From contig CANLMN010000026.1 of assembly GCA_947492105.1 (NCBI GenBank), forward strand, positions 1 to 61,454: a DNA stretch of 61,454 nt. Reading direction: 5' to 3'. The stretch comes from an uncultured Aquimarina sp. (GTDB taxonomy: Bacteria; Bacteroidota; Bacteroidia; Flavobacteriales; Flavobacteriaceae). Both the position numbers and the translations under genes were made by a program. The notes beneath the pieces were generated by a model that made no database searches, had not been told where the DNA came from, and worked only from the letters and a program-made list of their open reading frames with translations. Each line of letters begins with the position of its first letter. Position 1 is the stretch's first letter. Below, piece by piece: positions 36,310 through 46,175 of the stretch.

Positions 36310-37407
36310 TTGGGAGAATTACAAGATATACCAGACAGACCATTGCGAAGAGGTTACACAACAGGAGCTTGTGCTACTGCTTGTACCAAAGCGGCATTGT
36401 TGAGTTTGGTAACCCAACAAGAAATAACCAAAATATCTATAGAATTACCCATTGGAGAAACTGTTTTTTTTCAAGTTCATACAGTTGTGTTGACCAAAAG
36501 TATAGCTACATACGCCACGATAAAAGATGCTGGAGATGATCCCGATGTGACAAATCAAGCAGAGATTAGCGTTTCTGTGGTGCTGAATAAAACGGGTAAA
36601 ATTATTTTTGAAAGAGGAGAAGGTGTGGGATTAGTCACTTTGCCAGGGTTGGAAATCCCAGTAGGAGAACCTGCTATTAATCCAGTGCCAAGACAAATGA
36701 TGAGAACCGTTTGCAAAAAAATATTATCTGATCATCAACTAGAAAAGAAGGGTGTGACCGTAACGGTAGCGGTAAAAAATGGAGCGCAATTAGCCAAAAG
36801 AACATTGAATAGTCGTTTGGGTATTTTGCATGGAATTTCTATACTAGGCACTACAGGTATTGTTACGCCTTTTTCGGCAGCATCATATATTGCTAGTATA
36901 CGACAGGGTGTTGATGTCGCAATAGCCAATGGCCAAACAGAATTACTGCTGAATTCTGGGGCGCGTAGCGAGAAAATGCTCAAAGCTCTCTTTCCTCAAA
37001 TAGCTGATATCTCCTGTGTTCATTATGGTAATTGGATACAAGAGACTTTTGAGAAAATAGAACAGTGTCCGCAGATTACCAAAGTATCGATGGGGATTAT
37101 GTTGGGCAAAGCTGCAAAATTAGCACAGGGTGCTACCAATACGCATAGCGGAAAAACGACCTGGGACAAAAATTTTATTTATCAATTAGCCGTCGAAGCG
37201 GGCTATCCCAAAGAAATTGCTCAAAAAGTTTTGGCACTAAACATGGCGGGTCGTCTTCGAGAAATATTTATTTTTGCAGATCAAGAAGAATTTTATCAAA
37301 AACTATTAGAACGATGTCATTATCATTGTCAGAAAATAGCACCAAGTGTAGAACTTTACTTGTATTTGATTAATAATGATGGAACCCATATAGCTTATCC
37401 CTTATGA
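36310..37407 (+). CDS. cbiD: Cobalt-precorrin-5B C1-methyltransferase CbiD
   Basis: A 365-residue protein. CbiD hallmarks: RRGYTTGACATACTKAAL near the N-terminus, IKDAGDDPDVT, FERGEGVGLVTLPGLEIPVGEPAINPVPR and LGTTGIVTPFS. It methylates C1 in the oxygen-independent pathway; the oxygen-dependent pathway uses CobF instead, and no cobF was seen. No in-frame ATG lies between the conserved motif and upstream sequence, so the TTG at 36310 is taken as the start. It overlaps the transporter gene by 4 bases. Confidence 0.93.
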   Translation: MGELQDIPDRPLRRGYTTGACATACTKAALLSLVTQQEITKISIELPIGETVFFQVHTVVLTKSIATYATIKDAGDDPDVTNQAEISVSVVLNKTGKIIFERGEGVGLVTLPGLEIPVGEPAINPVPRQMMRTVCKKILSDHQLEKKGVTVTVAVKNGAQLAKRTLNSRLGILHGISILGTTGIVTPFSAASYIASIRQGVDVAIANGQTELLLNSGARSEKMLKALFPQIADISCVHYGNWIQETFEKIEQCPQITKVSMGIMLGKAAKLAQGATNTHSGKTTWDKNFIYQLAVEAGYPKEIAQKVLALNMAGRLREIFIFADQEEFYQKLLERCHYHCQKIAPSVELYLYLINNDGTHIAYPL

Positions 37408-38114
37408 ACGTAATGAACCTTGCTCGTCCGCTAATTGCCGGAATTTTACATTCTTTTGAACCAGATCATATGTCTGCTGTTTCTGTACTAGCTGCAGAAA
37501 ATGCCATACAAAAAAAGAGAATGTCGCTGAAAACAATATTTACTGCCTCTCAATGGGCATTGGGACACTCTGTCACATTATTACTATTTGGTGCTATTGC
37601 ACTCCTTTTTAGAGCTGCACTGCATACTTTTGTAGAGCGTATTTCTTTTTGGGCAGAATTTTCTATCGGACCGATTATGATCTGGTTGGGGGTTATGGCT
37701 ATTCGTAGAAATCATAAAATCAATGCCATGATGGCCGATCATAAGAAAATAGAAGCTCATGAACATCTTGCGAATAACCCGATTCATTTACATGGAAAAA
37801 CGGGTGAAGAAATAGCTATGAATCCTGTAAATCGCTCATTTTGGATCGGGATGTTACACGGATTGGCGGGTACCGGAGGTGCGCTAACCTCGGCGTTGAT
37901 TATTAGTGCGGCGACTGTTTCTGATGCGATTATAATTTTGATTATAGAATCTATCGGGGTTATTTTGTCAATGGCCGTCTATAGTTATGTGCTTATTTTT
38001 GCGATGAGTCGCTTTATTGAGCGTAATATTGTTATTTTTAAATGGATGAATGGTATTATTGGGGTAATTTCGATCCTAGTAGGACTGCTTATGTTGCGTA
38101 GTATGCTTTTTTAG
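37404..38114 (+). CDS. NicO/UreH-like membrane transporter, candidate cobalt transporter
   Basis: A 236-residue protein with about six transmembrane helices. The first helix contains HSFEPDHMSAVSVLA, close to the HPDHxxA-type histidine/aspartate motif of Ni2+/Co2+ NicO permeases. The second has WALGHSVTLLLFGAIAL, and the fourth HGLAGTGGALTSALI. A loop with His (KIEAHEHLANNPIHLHGK, about 117-134) may bind metal. Translational coupling to cbiD suggests it moves cobalt for corrin synthesis. Uptake versus efflux cannot be told from sequence. Confidence 0.75.
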   Translation: MNVMNLARPLIAGILHSFEPDHMSAVSVLAAENAIQKKRMSLKTIFTASQWALGHSVTLLLFGAIALLFRAALHTFVERISFWAEFSIGPIMIWLGVMAIRRNHKINAMMADHKKIEAHEHLANNPIHLHGKTGEEIAMNPVNRSFWIGMLHGLAGTGGALTSALIISAATVSDAIIILIIESIGVILSMAVYSYVLIFAMSRFIERNIVIFKWMNGIIGVISILVGLLMLRSMLF

Positions 38115-38186
38115 GGACCTTTTTATTTTTATGTGTCTTATGAAAAAGAAGTTTTGGTCACTTGATAGGATAAATGTGTAATTTTT

Positions 38187-39875
38187 ATGAACAGAAGATC
38201 ACCAATGCAATCAAATTATAATTACCCATTCACGGCGATAGCGGCTCAAGATAATCTAAAACTATGTTTGCTACTCAACTTAATAGATCCTAGTATTGGC
38301 GGTGTCTTAGCGACTGGAGATAAAGGTACAGCAAAAACAACAATGGTTCGTGGACTAAGTCAATTGATGGGAGTCGATTTTCCGTTTATTAATTTACCAA
38401 TAGGTGCTACAGAAGATCGAGTACTAGGGAATATTAATCTAGAAGCACTTATTAATGAAAAAACGACGGTTGTAGACAAAGGACTATTGGCACAAGCACA
38501 TCAAGGATTTCTCTATATTGATGAGGTCAATTTATTGAATGACTATTTGATGGATGTTTTATTAGACGCTTCAGCAAGTGGAGGCTATCATCTAGAACGC
38601 GAAGGTATTTCTCAATGGATGGAGAGCCGTTTTTGTTTGGTAGGTACCATGAATCCAGAAGAAGGCGAACTGCGACCGCAATTATTAGATCGATTTGGAT
38701 TGAGTATAACCGTGACCACTCCTACAGATATAAAAGTGCGCTCTCGGATAGCTATGCAACGCCTCAATTTTGATAACGATCCAGAAACATTTTGTAAGCA
38801 GTTCGCAGCAGAAGAAGAAAGGCTAAAACAGCAAATTGTTTTAGCTAGGAAACAATTGGCTACAGTATCAATTCCGGAGCAGATCCAAGAATTATGTGCG
38901 CAATTAACGATTACGAATCAGGTCGAAGGCATGCGAGCAGATATTTTGTTACTCAAAACCGCTAGAGCTTATGCTGCATATTCTAATGAAGTTGTTATAA
39001 CTTCTGAAATGGTAACCAGAATAGCACCTTTTGTCTTGCAACATAGAACAAAGGAGTATACACCACCAAATGATTCGGATGTTCAAAATGATGGAGATCA
39101 AAATAAAAACAATTCAGAGGAGCATACCACAACACAGCCAGAAACAACACCGCAGCATACCGAATTTCAATTACCCAAGGAGGTACAACGAGGGTTGCAA
39201 TTTTCAAGGCCTAGAGAAAGTAAAAAACAAGCGGTTAAATTAGCAGGTCTGAATACGATGTCACCAGTGTCCTATCGTGCAAAAAAAGCTAGGGAAGTCG
39301 CTGTGACCAAATCCGTCTTGTCGTATCTCAAAACAGGGCAGTTGGATCGTATCTATAAGCAATTTGAACAAAAAGCCATGGCACATGTGGTATTCTTGGT
39401 CGATACAAGTGCCTCTATGGCTGTGGATAAACAGATGGCATACCTCAAAGGTATTATAACCCAAACGGTGGTTTCTAATCCGTTGCAAAAAATACGATAT
39501 GCTATTGTTGGTCTGCAGGACAACACCGCCAAAATTCTGCAAGAATTCACCATTAACACCAAACAAATTGTAAGCATAAATCATCAATTAAGAACCAGAG
39601 GAAAAACCAATTTGGGAGCTGCTTTTCTGAAGGTGTATGAATTGTTGCGGTCCTTAAATGTAGAAACAACGCAACTATTTGTATTTACCGATGGCAAAGC
39701 GAATGCTGGGGCTGCTGATCCTTTTGGATATGCTATCAAAGTTTATAAAAAATACCTAAATAAAATTCCAAAAACAACCATTATAGATACCGAATCGGGT
39801 TTTGTACGATTGGGCAAAGCCAAAGAATTGGCGCAAGTATTACGATTAGAGTACGCTATAATCTCTGATTTTTAA
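38187..39875 (+). CDS. Magnesium-chelatase-like ChlI-ChlD fusion (AAA+ and VWA), CobN partner
   Basis: A 562-residue protein. Residues about 10-290 form an AAA+ ATPase (Walker A GDKGTAKTTM, Walker B GFLYIDEVNLL, GTMNPEEGELRPQLLDRFGL sensor). A polar linker (about 293-340) follows, then a von Willebrand A domain (about 395-562) with MIDAS motif VDTSASM. This is the ChlI/BchI plus ChlD/BchD layout in one chain. Such proteins power the large CobN/ChlH subunit, replacing CobS and CobT. It is encoded two genes before cobN, so a cobaltochelatase complex is the best call. Confidence 0.88.
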   Translation: MNRRSPMQSNYNYPFTAIAAQDNLKLCLLLNLIDPSIGGVLATGDKGTAKTTMVRGLSQLMGVDFPFINLPIGATEDRVLGNINLEALINEKTTVVDKGLLAQAHQGFLYIDEVNLLNDYLMDVLLDASASGGYHLEREGISQWMESRFCLVGTMNPEEGELRPQLLDRFGLSITVTTPTDIKVRSRIAMQRLNFDNDPETFCKQFAAEEERLKQQIVLARKQLATVSIPEQIQELCAQLTITNQVEGMRADILLLKTARAYAAYSNEVVITSEMVTRIAPFVLQHRTKEYTPPNDSDVQNDGDQNKNNSEEHTTTQPETTPQHTEFQLPKEVQRGLQFSRPRESKKQAVKLAGLNTMSPVSYRAKKAREVAVTKSVLSYLKTGQLDRIYKQFEQKAMAHVVFLVDTSASMAVDKQMAYLKGIITQTVVSNPLQKIRYAIVGLQDNTAKILQEFTINTKQIVSINHQLRTRGKTNLGAAFLKVYELLRSLNVETTQLFVFTDGKANAGAADPFGYAIKVYKKYLNKIPKTTIIDTESGFVRLGKAKELAQVLRLEYAIISDF

Positions 39876-39883
39876 TCGCATTT

Positions 39884-41188
39884 ATGTCCAAAGCATTTCT
39901 CATAGCTGCCCCATGGAGTAATTCAGGAAAAACAACAGTAACGCTTGGTTTGTCCCGTTGGTTTACAAATCAAGGTTATAGAGTACAGTCTTTTAAGTGT
40001 GGTCCTGATTATATAGATACTATGCATCACACAAGAGCAACGAAACAAGCAGCAATTAATCTAGATACGATTATGATGCCCGAGGCGCATTTGGTAGATG
40101 TTTTTTATACACATCAAAAGGCTGCAGATATTAGTATCGTAGAAGGGGTAATGGGGTTATTTGATGGGGCTGTAAAAGATCAAGGCAGCTCTGCGACTAT
40201 TGCTAAGTTGTTGGATATTCCTGTGATTTTGGTAGTGAATGCTAAGAGTATGGCATACACGATTGCACCTATTTTGCATGGTTTAAAAACTTTTGATCCA
40301 GAAGTAAAGATAGCAGGTGTGATCTTCAATTTTATCAAAACAGCATCACATTATGCGTTTCTAAAAGAAGCTTGTGATATGGTGGGGATTCCTTCCTTGG
40401 GGTATGTCCCTCCGAATGATGCTATTGCGATTCCGTCTAGGCATTTGGGATTGTATGTAGAAGATGATTTTGAGACGGTAGTCGAAAATGCAGCAAGCCA
40501 TATGGCAAATCATATTGCTATTGCTGATTTATTAAAGGTATCCAAAGTGATTCCGGATTATACAAAAACGGTACAAGGAACGGCTCCTGTTATTGATGTC
40601 AAAGCAAAAAGGAAAATAATTGCTATAGCAAAAGATGAAGCCTTTAATTTTACTTATATAGAAAATTTAAAATGGTTAGAGGTCAAAGGAGAGGTCGTTT
40701 ATTTTAGTCCCATACATGATACCGAACTCCCAGAAGCCGATTATATTTATTTGGCAGGCGGTTATCCCGAGTTGTATCTCGAACAACTATCTCAGAATAC
40801 CGCAATGCGGATACAAATAAAAGCCGCAGCAGCCAAAGGTGTTACTATGTATGCCGAATGCGGCGGCATGATGTATTTGGGCAGTGCGATTGTTGATGAG
40901 CAGGGAGTAGGATATCCAATGGCAGATATATTTCCATTTGTCACGTCTATGGAGTACAAAAAATTGACTTTGGGCTATCGAAAAGTTGTTCTTGAAAATG
41001 TAACATTGTGGGGACATGAGTTTCATTATTCCAAAGTATCTGATGATATTAATATTTCTACAGTTGGAGAAGTGTTCTCGGCCAGAAAAAAAGAAATTTC
41101 AACAAAAATATATACACATAAAAATGTATACGCAAGCTACATTCATTTGTATTGGGCAGCGTTAAAACAAGAAGAGATATGCATTTAG
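39884..41188 (+). CDS. cobB: Cobyrinate a,c-diamide synthase (CobB/CbiA)
   Basis: A 434-residue protein. The N-terminal P-loop (APWSNSGKTTVTLGLSR) and VEGVMGLFDG are the ATP-dependent amidoligase part. The C-terminal part is a class I glutamine amidotransferase with the catalytic Cys in YAECGGMMYLG. It amidates the a and c side chains of (hydrogeno)byrinic acid. CobB can act before or after cobalt insertion, depending on the pathway. The gene overlaps the start of cobN by 10 bases (start at 41179), so translation is probably coupled. Confidence 0.94.
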   Translation: MSKAFLIAAPWSNSGKTTVTLGLSRWFTNQGYRVQSFKCGPDYIDTMHHTRATKQAAINLDTIMMPEAHLVDVFYTHQKAADISIVEGVMGLFDGAVKDQGSSATIAKLLDIPVILVVNAKSMAYTIAPILHGLKTFDPEVKIAGVIFNFIKTASHYAFLKEACDMVGIPSLGYVPPNDAIAIPSRHLGLYVEDDFETVVENAASHMANHIAIADLLKVSKVIPDYTKTVQGTAPVIDVKAKRKIIAIAKDEAFNFTYIENLKWLEVKGEVVYFSPIHDTELPEADYIYLAGGYPELYLEQLSQNTAMRIQIKAAAAKGVTMYAECGGMMYLGSAIVDEQGVGYPMADIFPFVTSMEYKKLTLGYRKVVLENVTLWGHEFHYSKVSDDINISTVGEVFSARKKEISTKIYTHKNVYASYIHLYWAALKQEEICI

Positions 41189-44100
41189 TAGCAACAATCC
41201 CTGGCGGATGGAATCCTAATGATGATGAGATTTTTTATATTGAACAACAACCAGGAGATATTGTTTTTTTAAGTGCTGGAGATACCGAAATTCATACTAT
41301 GAACGAAGCATACAAGCAACTGTATGCAGTAGAAGGTACAGCGTTGCCCAGTTTGCGAATGACTAATTTGGTATATCTCAAACAAGAATTAACAATAGAT
41401 ACCTATCTAGAAGAAGTGCTAGAGAAAGCCAAGGTGATTGTGTGTAGCATGTTAGGAGGGATCAGTTATTACAAATACCTCGTAGAATCATTGGTCGCAT
41501 TGCAAGAACGAGCAGGGAGTGTTGTTTTATTTGTCCCCGCCCATGAGCCCGATTTTGAGCTTATGAAGTTATCTAGTGTTGATCTACAAATTGTACATCA
41601 ATGCAGACAATATTTACAAGAAGGTGGTAAAGAAAATGCTATAGCGTTTCTGAATTTTCTTCGAAATGTATTTTTTGATGCGAAAACTAGTATCGCTCCA
41701 GCACAATCAATTGCAGATGTGTTTTTATACAAATCCAATGTTGGGATGCTAGATGCAGCGGCTTTACAAGCATCTTTAGATTTCTCTAAACCCAATGTGG
41801 TTATATTGGCGTACCGTACCCATTACCTCTCAGATAATGTCTCTCCCATACAAACGATGAGCGAAGCGCTAGAAAGGCGGGGTATGAATGCTTTTGTGAT
41901 TTTTGCCAGTAACCTTAGAGATGCAAAATTGCTAGAACAAGTACAAGACCTGATGACAAATTCGGGACAACGTGCTGTGCATACTATTATCAATACGACA
42001 GGCTTTACAATAAAGCCGATGGATGGATCTAAGTTTATTTTTGAAAACCTAAAAATACCAGTATTACAAGCTATATGTGCTACAGCAAATAAAGAGGTTT
42101 GGGAAAAAGGACTTTTTGGGTTACCACCTACAGATATTGCTATGAATATCGCATTACCAGAAATAGACGGGCGTATTATAGGTCGTGCTGTTTCCTTTAA
42201 AAAAGAAGTTGAAAAAGATGCACTGACTGATAGTTCTATCTTAAAATACGAAGCCTATCCTCCTGCCTGTGATTTTATGGCAGCACTAGCCCAACGCTGG
42301 ACAGCACTACAGACCAAAAAGAATAAGGAGAAAAAAGTTGCTGTTATTTTGCCCAACTATCCTAATAAAGACAGTCGCTTGGCCAATGGCGTAGGATTAG
42401 ATACGCCAGAAAGTTGTATTGATTTATTGCATGCGCTCGAGGCAAAAGGCTATCATGTGGGAGAACAGTTGCCCAAAAGTGGTACAGAATTGATGCATTG
42501 GATAACCCAAGTAAGCACAAACGATGTAGAGACAATACGAACAAGGCCTCATGCATTAGTCTTTGATCATGTCGAATTTATGGCGTGTTTCTCTGCATTA
42601 TCTGAGCAACTAAAAAACAAGATCATAGAACAATGGGGTGCCCCAGAAGAAGATCCTTATTATACCGACAAAGGATTTATTATAGCTGGATTTCTATTAG
42701 GTCATATTTTTGTAAGTATTCAGCCTTCTAGAGGCTATAATCAAGATCCACAGGCGATTTACCATTCTCCAGATTTACCACCAACCTATCAATATTTGGC
42801 TTATTATTTTTGGTTACAAAAAAGCTATCAAGCAGATGCCGTCATCCATTTAGGAAAACACGGAAACCTAGAGTGGTTACCAGGCAAAAGTGTGTCTTTG
42901 GATCCAGAGACTTGTTTTCCGGCAGCGGTATTTGGCGCGTTGCCACATTTTTATCCCTTTATTATTAATGATCCAGGAGAGGGGACACAGGCCAAACGCC
43001 GCAATCAGGCAGTGATTATTGATCATCTAATTCCGCCTATGACCCGAGCAGAGAGTTATGGGAGTTTGATGAAATTAGAACATTTGGTAGATGAATATTA
43101 TGAAGCATCTTCTCTAGACCCTAAACGTTCTCGAGTGTTAGAAAAAGATATAGCAGCACTGGTTAAGGAAACAAAACTAAATGTAGATTTAGGACTGTCT
43201 TCGGACGATGTCGATGAATTGCTAATTAAGTTAGATGGGTATTTATGTGAACTGAAAGAAGCACAAATTAGAGATGGTTTACATATTTTTGGAAAGGCGC
43301 CTGTTGATGAACAACTCATTGATTTATTAATAGCATTACATCGAGTTCCAAGCTATGGTCAAAAAGGAATTACCCAGTTATTAGCCGAAGATCTAGGTAT
43401 CGAAAAAAATATACTGGAAGTGCCCTATACCGAGGTTATGGAACGTACTATCGAAGGGGTATTTTGTAAAACAGCAGGGCAAGTTATAGCGCAGTTGGAG
43501 CATATTACGAAGCGTCTGTTGGTGGCTTATATCGAAGATCGTCAGGAGTCCGAAATCTATCCTTTGACCGTGCAAATAATAAGACAAATAGAGTCAAATA
43601 CCCTGCAGAAAGTACTACAAACTACTGATGAGTTGGATTTGTTATTAGATGGACTCAATGGGCGTTACGTACCTTCTGGACCTTCTGGAGCACCCACACG
43701 AGGACGATTAGATTTATTACCAACAGGGCGCAATTTTTATTCTGTAGATGTGCGCACTATTCCTACGGAAACGGCTTATCGTTTGGGAAAAAAAAGTGCC
43801 CAATTAATTATTGATAGATACTTACAAGAAAATGGAGACTATCCCGAAACTATAGGGATTTCTGTATGGGGAACATCTACCATGCGTACAGGAGGTGATG
43901 ATATTGCTCAAGCTTTTTCGTTAATGGGAGTGCGACCTATTTGGAAAAATGCAAACCGTAGAGTTACCGATTTTGAGGTGATTCCACTGATCGAATTAGG
44001 AAGACCCAGAATTGATGTGACGTTACGTATTTCTGGTTTTTTTAGAGATGCATTTCCTGATGTGATCAACCTCTTTAATGCCGTGGTAACACGTTTGGCA

Positions 44101-44925
44101 CATCTAGAGGAACCAGAAGCCGATAATCCTATCCGAAAACGCTTTGTTGCAGAACAGCAGCAATGGACAAAAGAAGGATTGTCAACGCAAGAAGCATCGC
44201 AACGAGCATTGTATCGTGTTTTTGGATCAAAACCAGGTGCTTATGGTGCAGGATTACAAGCTGTAATTGATGAAAAAAACTGGAAAACTCAAGATGATTT
44301 GGCCAAAGTATATATGAATTGGAGTGGCTATGCTTATGGAAGTTCCAAAAAAGGTGTCTCTGCTCATGAGTCGTTTCAATACAGACTGCAAGCCATGCAA
44401 ATTGTTATGCAAAATCAAGATAATAGAGAACATGACATTTTGGATAGCGATGATTACTATCAATTTCATGGTGGATTGGCAAATGCTGTAAATGTCGTAA
44501 AAGGTGAAACTCCTGAGATATATTTTGGGGATAATTCTAGACCAGAAACACCAAAAGTAAAGACATTAAAAGAAGAACTATTAAAGGTATATCGTTCCCG
44601 AGTGGTGAATCCCAAATGGATTAAAGGAGTACATCGACATGGTTATAAAGGCGCTTTTGAAATGGCAGCTACCTTAGATTATCTTTTTGCTTATGATGCA
44701 ACGACCAATCTCATTAATGATTTTATGTACGAAGGTATTACAGAGAGTTATTTGCTTACACCAGAAAACAAAGCATTTATCCAACAAAATAATCCTTGGG
44801 CGCTTAAAGATATGAGCGAACGGCTACTTGAAGCCATACAACGGGGGATGTGGAAAAATCCATCGGATGATATCAAGCAGCAGTTAGAAGCTTTGTATCT
44901 AGAAGGTGAGGGTGTTGTAGAGTAG
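41179..44925 (+). CDS. cobN: Cobaltochelatase large subunit CobN
   Basis: A 1248-residue protein of normal CobN length. Conserved regions: HLGKHGNLEWLPGKSVSLDPE in the middle, YNQDPQAIYHSPDLPPTYQYLAYYFW before it, LLDGLNGRYVPSGPSGAPTRG and YSVDVRTIPTETAY later, and SAHESFQYRL near the end. It binds the tetrapyrrole and inserts Co2+ with ATP hydrolysis by the AAA/VWA partner. The frame is open upstream to a TTG at 41152, but the ATG at 41179 (MHLVATIPGGWNPNDDE) is the better start; it overlaps cobB. Last gene of the run; convergent with 45518. Confidence 0.95.
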   Translation: MHLVATIPGGWNPNDDEIFYIEQQPGDIVFLSAGDTEIHTMNEAYKQLYAVEGTALPSLRMTNLVYLKQELTIDTYLEEVLEKAKVIVCSMLGGISYYKYLVESLVALQERAGSVVLFVPAHEPDFELMKLSSVDLQIVHQCRQYLQEGGKENAIAFLNFLRNVFFDAKTSIAPAQSIADVFLYKSNVGMLDAAALQASLDFSKPNVVILAYRTHYLSDNVSPIQTMSEALERRGMNAFVIFASNLRDAKLLEQVQDLMTNSGQRAVHTIINTTGFTIKPMDGSKFIFENLKIPVLQAICATANKEVWEKGLFGLPPTDIAMNIALPEIDGRIIGRAVSFKKEVEKDALTDSSILKYEAYPPACDFMAALAQRWTALQTKKNKEKKVAVILPNYPNKDSRLANGVGLDTPESCIDLLHALEAKGYHVGEQLPKSGTELMHWITQVSTNDVETIRTRPHALVFDHVEFMACFSALSEQLKNKIIEQWGAPEEDPYYTDKGFIIAGFLLGHIFVSIQPSRGYNQDPQAIYHSPDLPPTYQYLAYYFWLQKSYQADAVIHLGKHGNLEWLPGKSVSLDPETCFPAAVFGALPHFYPFIINDPGEGTQAKRRNQAVIIDHLIPPMTRAESYGSLMKLEHLVDEYYEASSLDPKRSRVLEKDIAALVKETKLNVDLGLSSDDVDELLIKLDGYLCELKEAQIRDGLHIFGKAPVDEQLIDLLIALHRVPSYGQKGITQLLAEDLGIEKNILEVPYTEVMERTIEGVFCKTAGQVIAQLEHITKRLLVAYIEDRQESEIYPLTVQIIRQIESNTLQKVLQTTDELDLLLDGLNGRYVPSGPSGAPTRGRLDLLPTGRNFYSVDVRTIPTETAYRLGKKSAQLIIDRYLQENGDYPETIGISVWGTSTMRTGGDDIAQAFSLMGVRPIWKNANRRVTDFEVIPLIELGRPRIDVTLRISGFFRDAFPDVINLFNAVVTRLAHLEEPEADNPIRKRFVAEQQQWTKEGLSTQEASQRALYRVFGSKPGAYGAGLQAVIDEKNWKTQDDLAKVYMNWSGYAYGSSKKGVSAHESFQYRLQAMQIVMQNQDNREHDILDSDDYYQFHGGLANAVNVVKGETPEIYFGDNSRPETPKVKTLKEELLKVYRSRVVNPKWIKGVHRHGYKGAFEMAATLDYLFAYDATTNLINDFMYEGITESYLLTPENKAFIQQNNPWALKDMSERLLEAIQRGMWKNPSDDIKQQLEALYLEGEGVVE

Positions 44926-44983
44926 ATATTTTGTATGATGGCCTTACCGATCAGGATTTTTGTTTACAGCAACGTAAAAGATT

Positions 44984-45146
44984 AATACCATTTATCCTTT
45001 GAATTTACTGGGATAAAATTTTCTTTTTTCGCCTCAGTTTCAGCATAAAAATAAATCATAACTACGGCTATGCTTGATGTTTCTGCTGAAGCTGAAAAAA
45101 AAATCTTAATTTTTCTTTCCGATAAATTCAAACAACAAATGGTATA
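44984..45146 (+). repeat. Dispersed repeat family R1 (copy 4)
   Basis: A full-length copy: TACCATTTATCCTTTGAATT, then TACTGGGATAAAATTTTC, the AGTTTCAGCATAAAAATAAA and ACTACGGCTATGCTTGATG centre, and TAAATTCAAACAACAAATGG at the end. Ends match as imperfect inverted repeats of about 28 bases (TACCATTTxTxCTTTGAATT). Confidence 0.7.
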
Positions 45147-45286
45147 AGCGTAAAAGTGTGTAGTACAGACACAGGAATCAGATATTAATTTTTGTAAAAA
45201 TTAATATCATTTAAAAAATAATTACGGGCTAATAGTTCAAGTTATTTTGGACTGTAATTACATTTTTAATGGTAGGAATCAAAAAA

Positions 45287-45324
45287 AAGACTATTTGGAA
45301 GGTTTAACCTTCCAAATAGTCTTA
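45287..45324 (-). terminator. Terminator of the small secreted protein gene
   Basis: A long, nearly perfect stem (AAGACTATTTGGAAGGTT / AACCTTCCAAATAGTCTT) with a one-base centre and a run of T on the minus strand, about 190 bases past the stop at 45518. Confidence 0.75.
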
Positions 45325-45517
45325 GAATTTAACTGAAGCATTGATTGATACTATTCGTTATTTTCTGATCGCTAATTTCAATAAAAAATCAAACGAAATA
45401 TAAACGAATATGCTACTTCAATCTAATACCAAATTAGATATGCAATGTTGCATATCGATAATATCATTTTATATATCAAAATTGACATTAAAAAAGATAT
45501 TGCTTAGAATCCTAGGA

Positions 45518-45814
45518 TTATTTGGTTGAAAAAGTTCTGTTCTTTCTGTCTATTACTGGGATATTTTTATCGGCTGCTGCACAGTTTATAGAAGTATCAG
45601 AAGCCTTTTTTTTACTACATTTGATTCGACCAATAATTTTTCCATTTCCTTCGTTTTTGACACGGATAACACCATTTTTAGTACTGGTAGATACAGATTT
45701 AACTCCTTTATAGGTTCTGTTTCCACATTTAGTTTTTACGGTACATGTTCTTTTTTGTGCACTTGCAGCGGTTGTGATTGCGATAGCAGCAACCAATGTC
45801 ATTAATACTTTCAT
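45518..45814 (-). CDS. Small secreted cysteine-containing basic protein, unknown
   Basis: A 98-residue protein. A signal peptide (MKVLMTLVAAIAITTAASAQ, cleavage expected after ASA) leaves a mature part of about 79 residues that is Lys-rich and has four Cys (CTVKTKC, IKCSKKK, INCAAAD), likely forming two disulfides in the periplasm or outside the cell. No family recognised. It shares its 5' leader motif with the crystallin lipoprotein gene at 154-987, which suggests common control. Confidence 0.65.
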   Translation of the reverse strand: MKVLMTLVAAIAITTAASAQKRTCTVKTKCGNRTYKGVKSVSTSTKNGVIRVKNEGNGKIIGRIKCSKKKASDTSINCAAADKNIPVIDRKNRTFSTK

Positions 45815-45828
45815 AATTTTGCGATTTG

Positions 45829-45882
45829 ATTTGTGTTCCTTACTCTAATTTATATTGGCTTTTCAGGTTCCGCCATAGTTAT
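45829..45882 (-). promoter_or_regulatory. Conserved 5' leader motif (copy 2)
   Basis: On the minus strand: CTATGGCGGAACCTGAAAAG, then CCAATATAAATTAGAGTAAG and GAACAC. It matches the block upstream of the gene at 154-987 at about 30 of 45 positions, with the same distance to the start codon. TGGC / GCCA can pair. Possible RNA or protein binding site; unknown. Confidence 0.45.
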
Positions 45883-46043
45883 TATTATACCAACAGTTAG
45901 TGGGTGTAAATATATTGATTTTTAGTTTTCTTGTGCATTTTTTTTATTCTTAATTTATTGTTAATTAATTTAGGGGTTGACATGATGAAAGATAGAGGGT
46001 AAAGGAGTCGTATTTTTTCTTTTTGGTAGGAGTGGATACCTAA

Positions 46044-46175
46044 TATCAAATTAGCTATATAATATCGCATATCACTTGTTCTTTTTCCATCTAAATGCCT
46101 TATTCATATATTCTATAGCTAAGGCTATGCAATAGTATCACGGTGTTTTCACCTAAAAAAATAACAATGTCATTA
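46044..46175 (+). repeat. Dispersed repeat family R2 (copy 3)
   Basis: ATCAAATTAGCTATATAATA, then GCATATCACTTGTTC, CTAAGGCTATGCAATAGTAT, CACGGTGTTTTCACC and AATGTCATTAATACC. It abuts the R1 copy that starts at 46175, which suggests one element inserted at or near the end of the other. Confidence 0.65.

Larger units (their letters stand above)
44926..45517. other. Repeat-rich intergenic region after cobN
   Basis: Holds R1 copy 4 (44984-45146), an R3 copy (about 45203-45275), a terminator hairpin (45287-45324) and an R2 end fragment (about 45427-45460). No gene is supported. Confidence 0.55.

Noticed and set aside
41152-44925. Longer cobN frame starting at TTG 41152
   Set aside because: The ATG at 41179 gives the family's usual MHLVATIPGGWN start; the TTG lies deeper within cobB.
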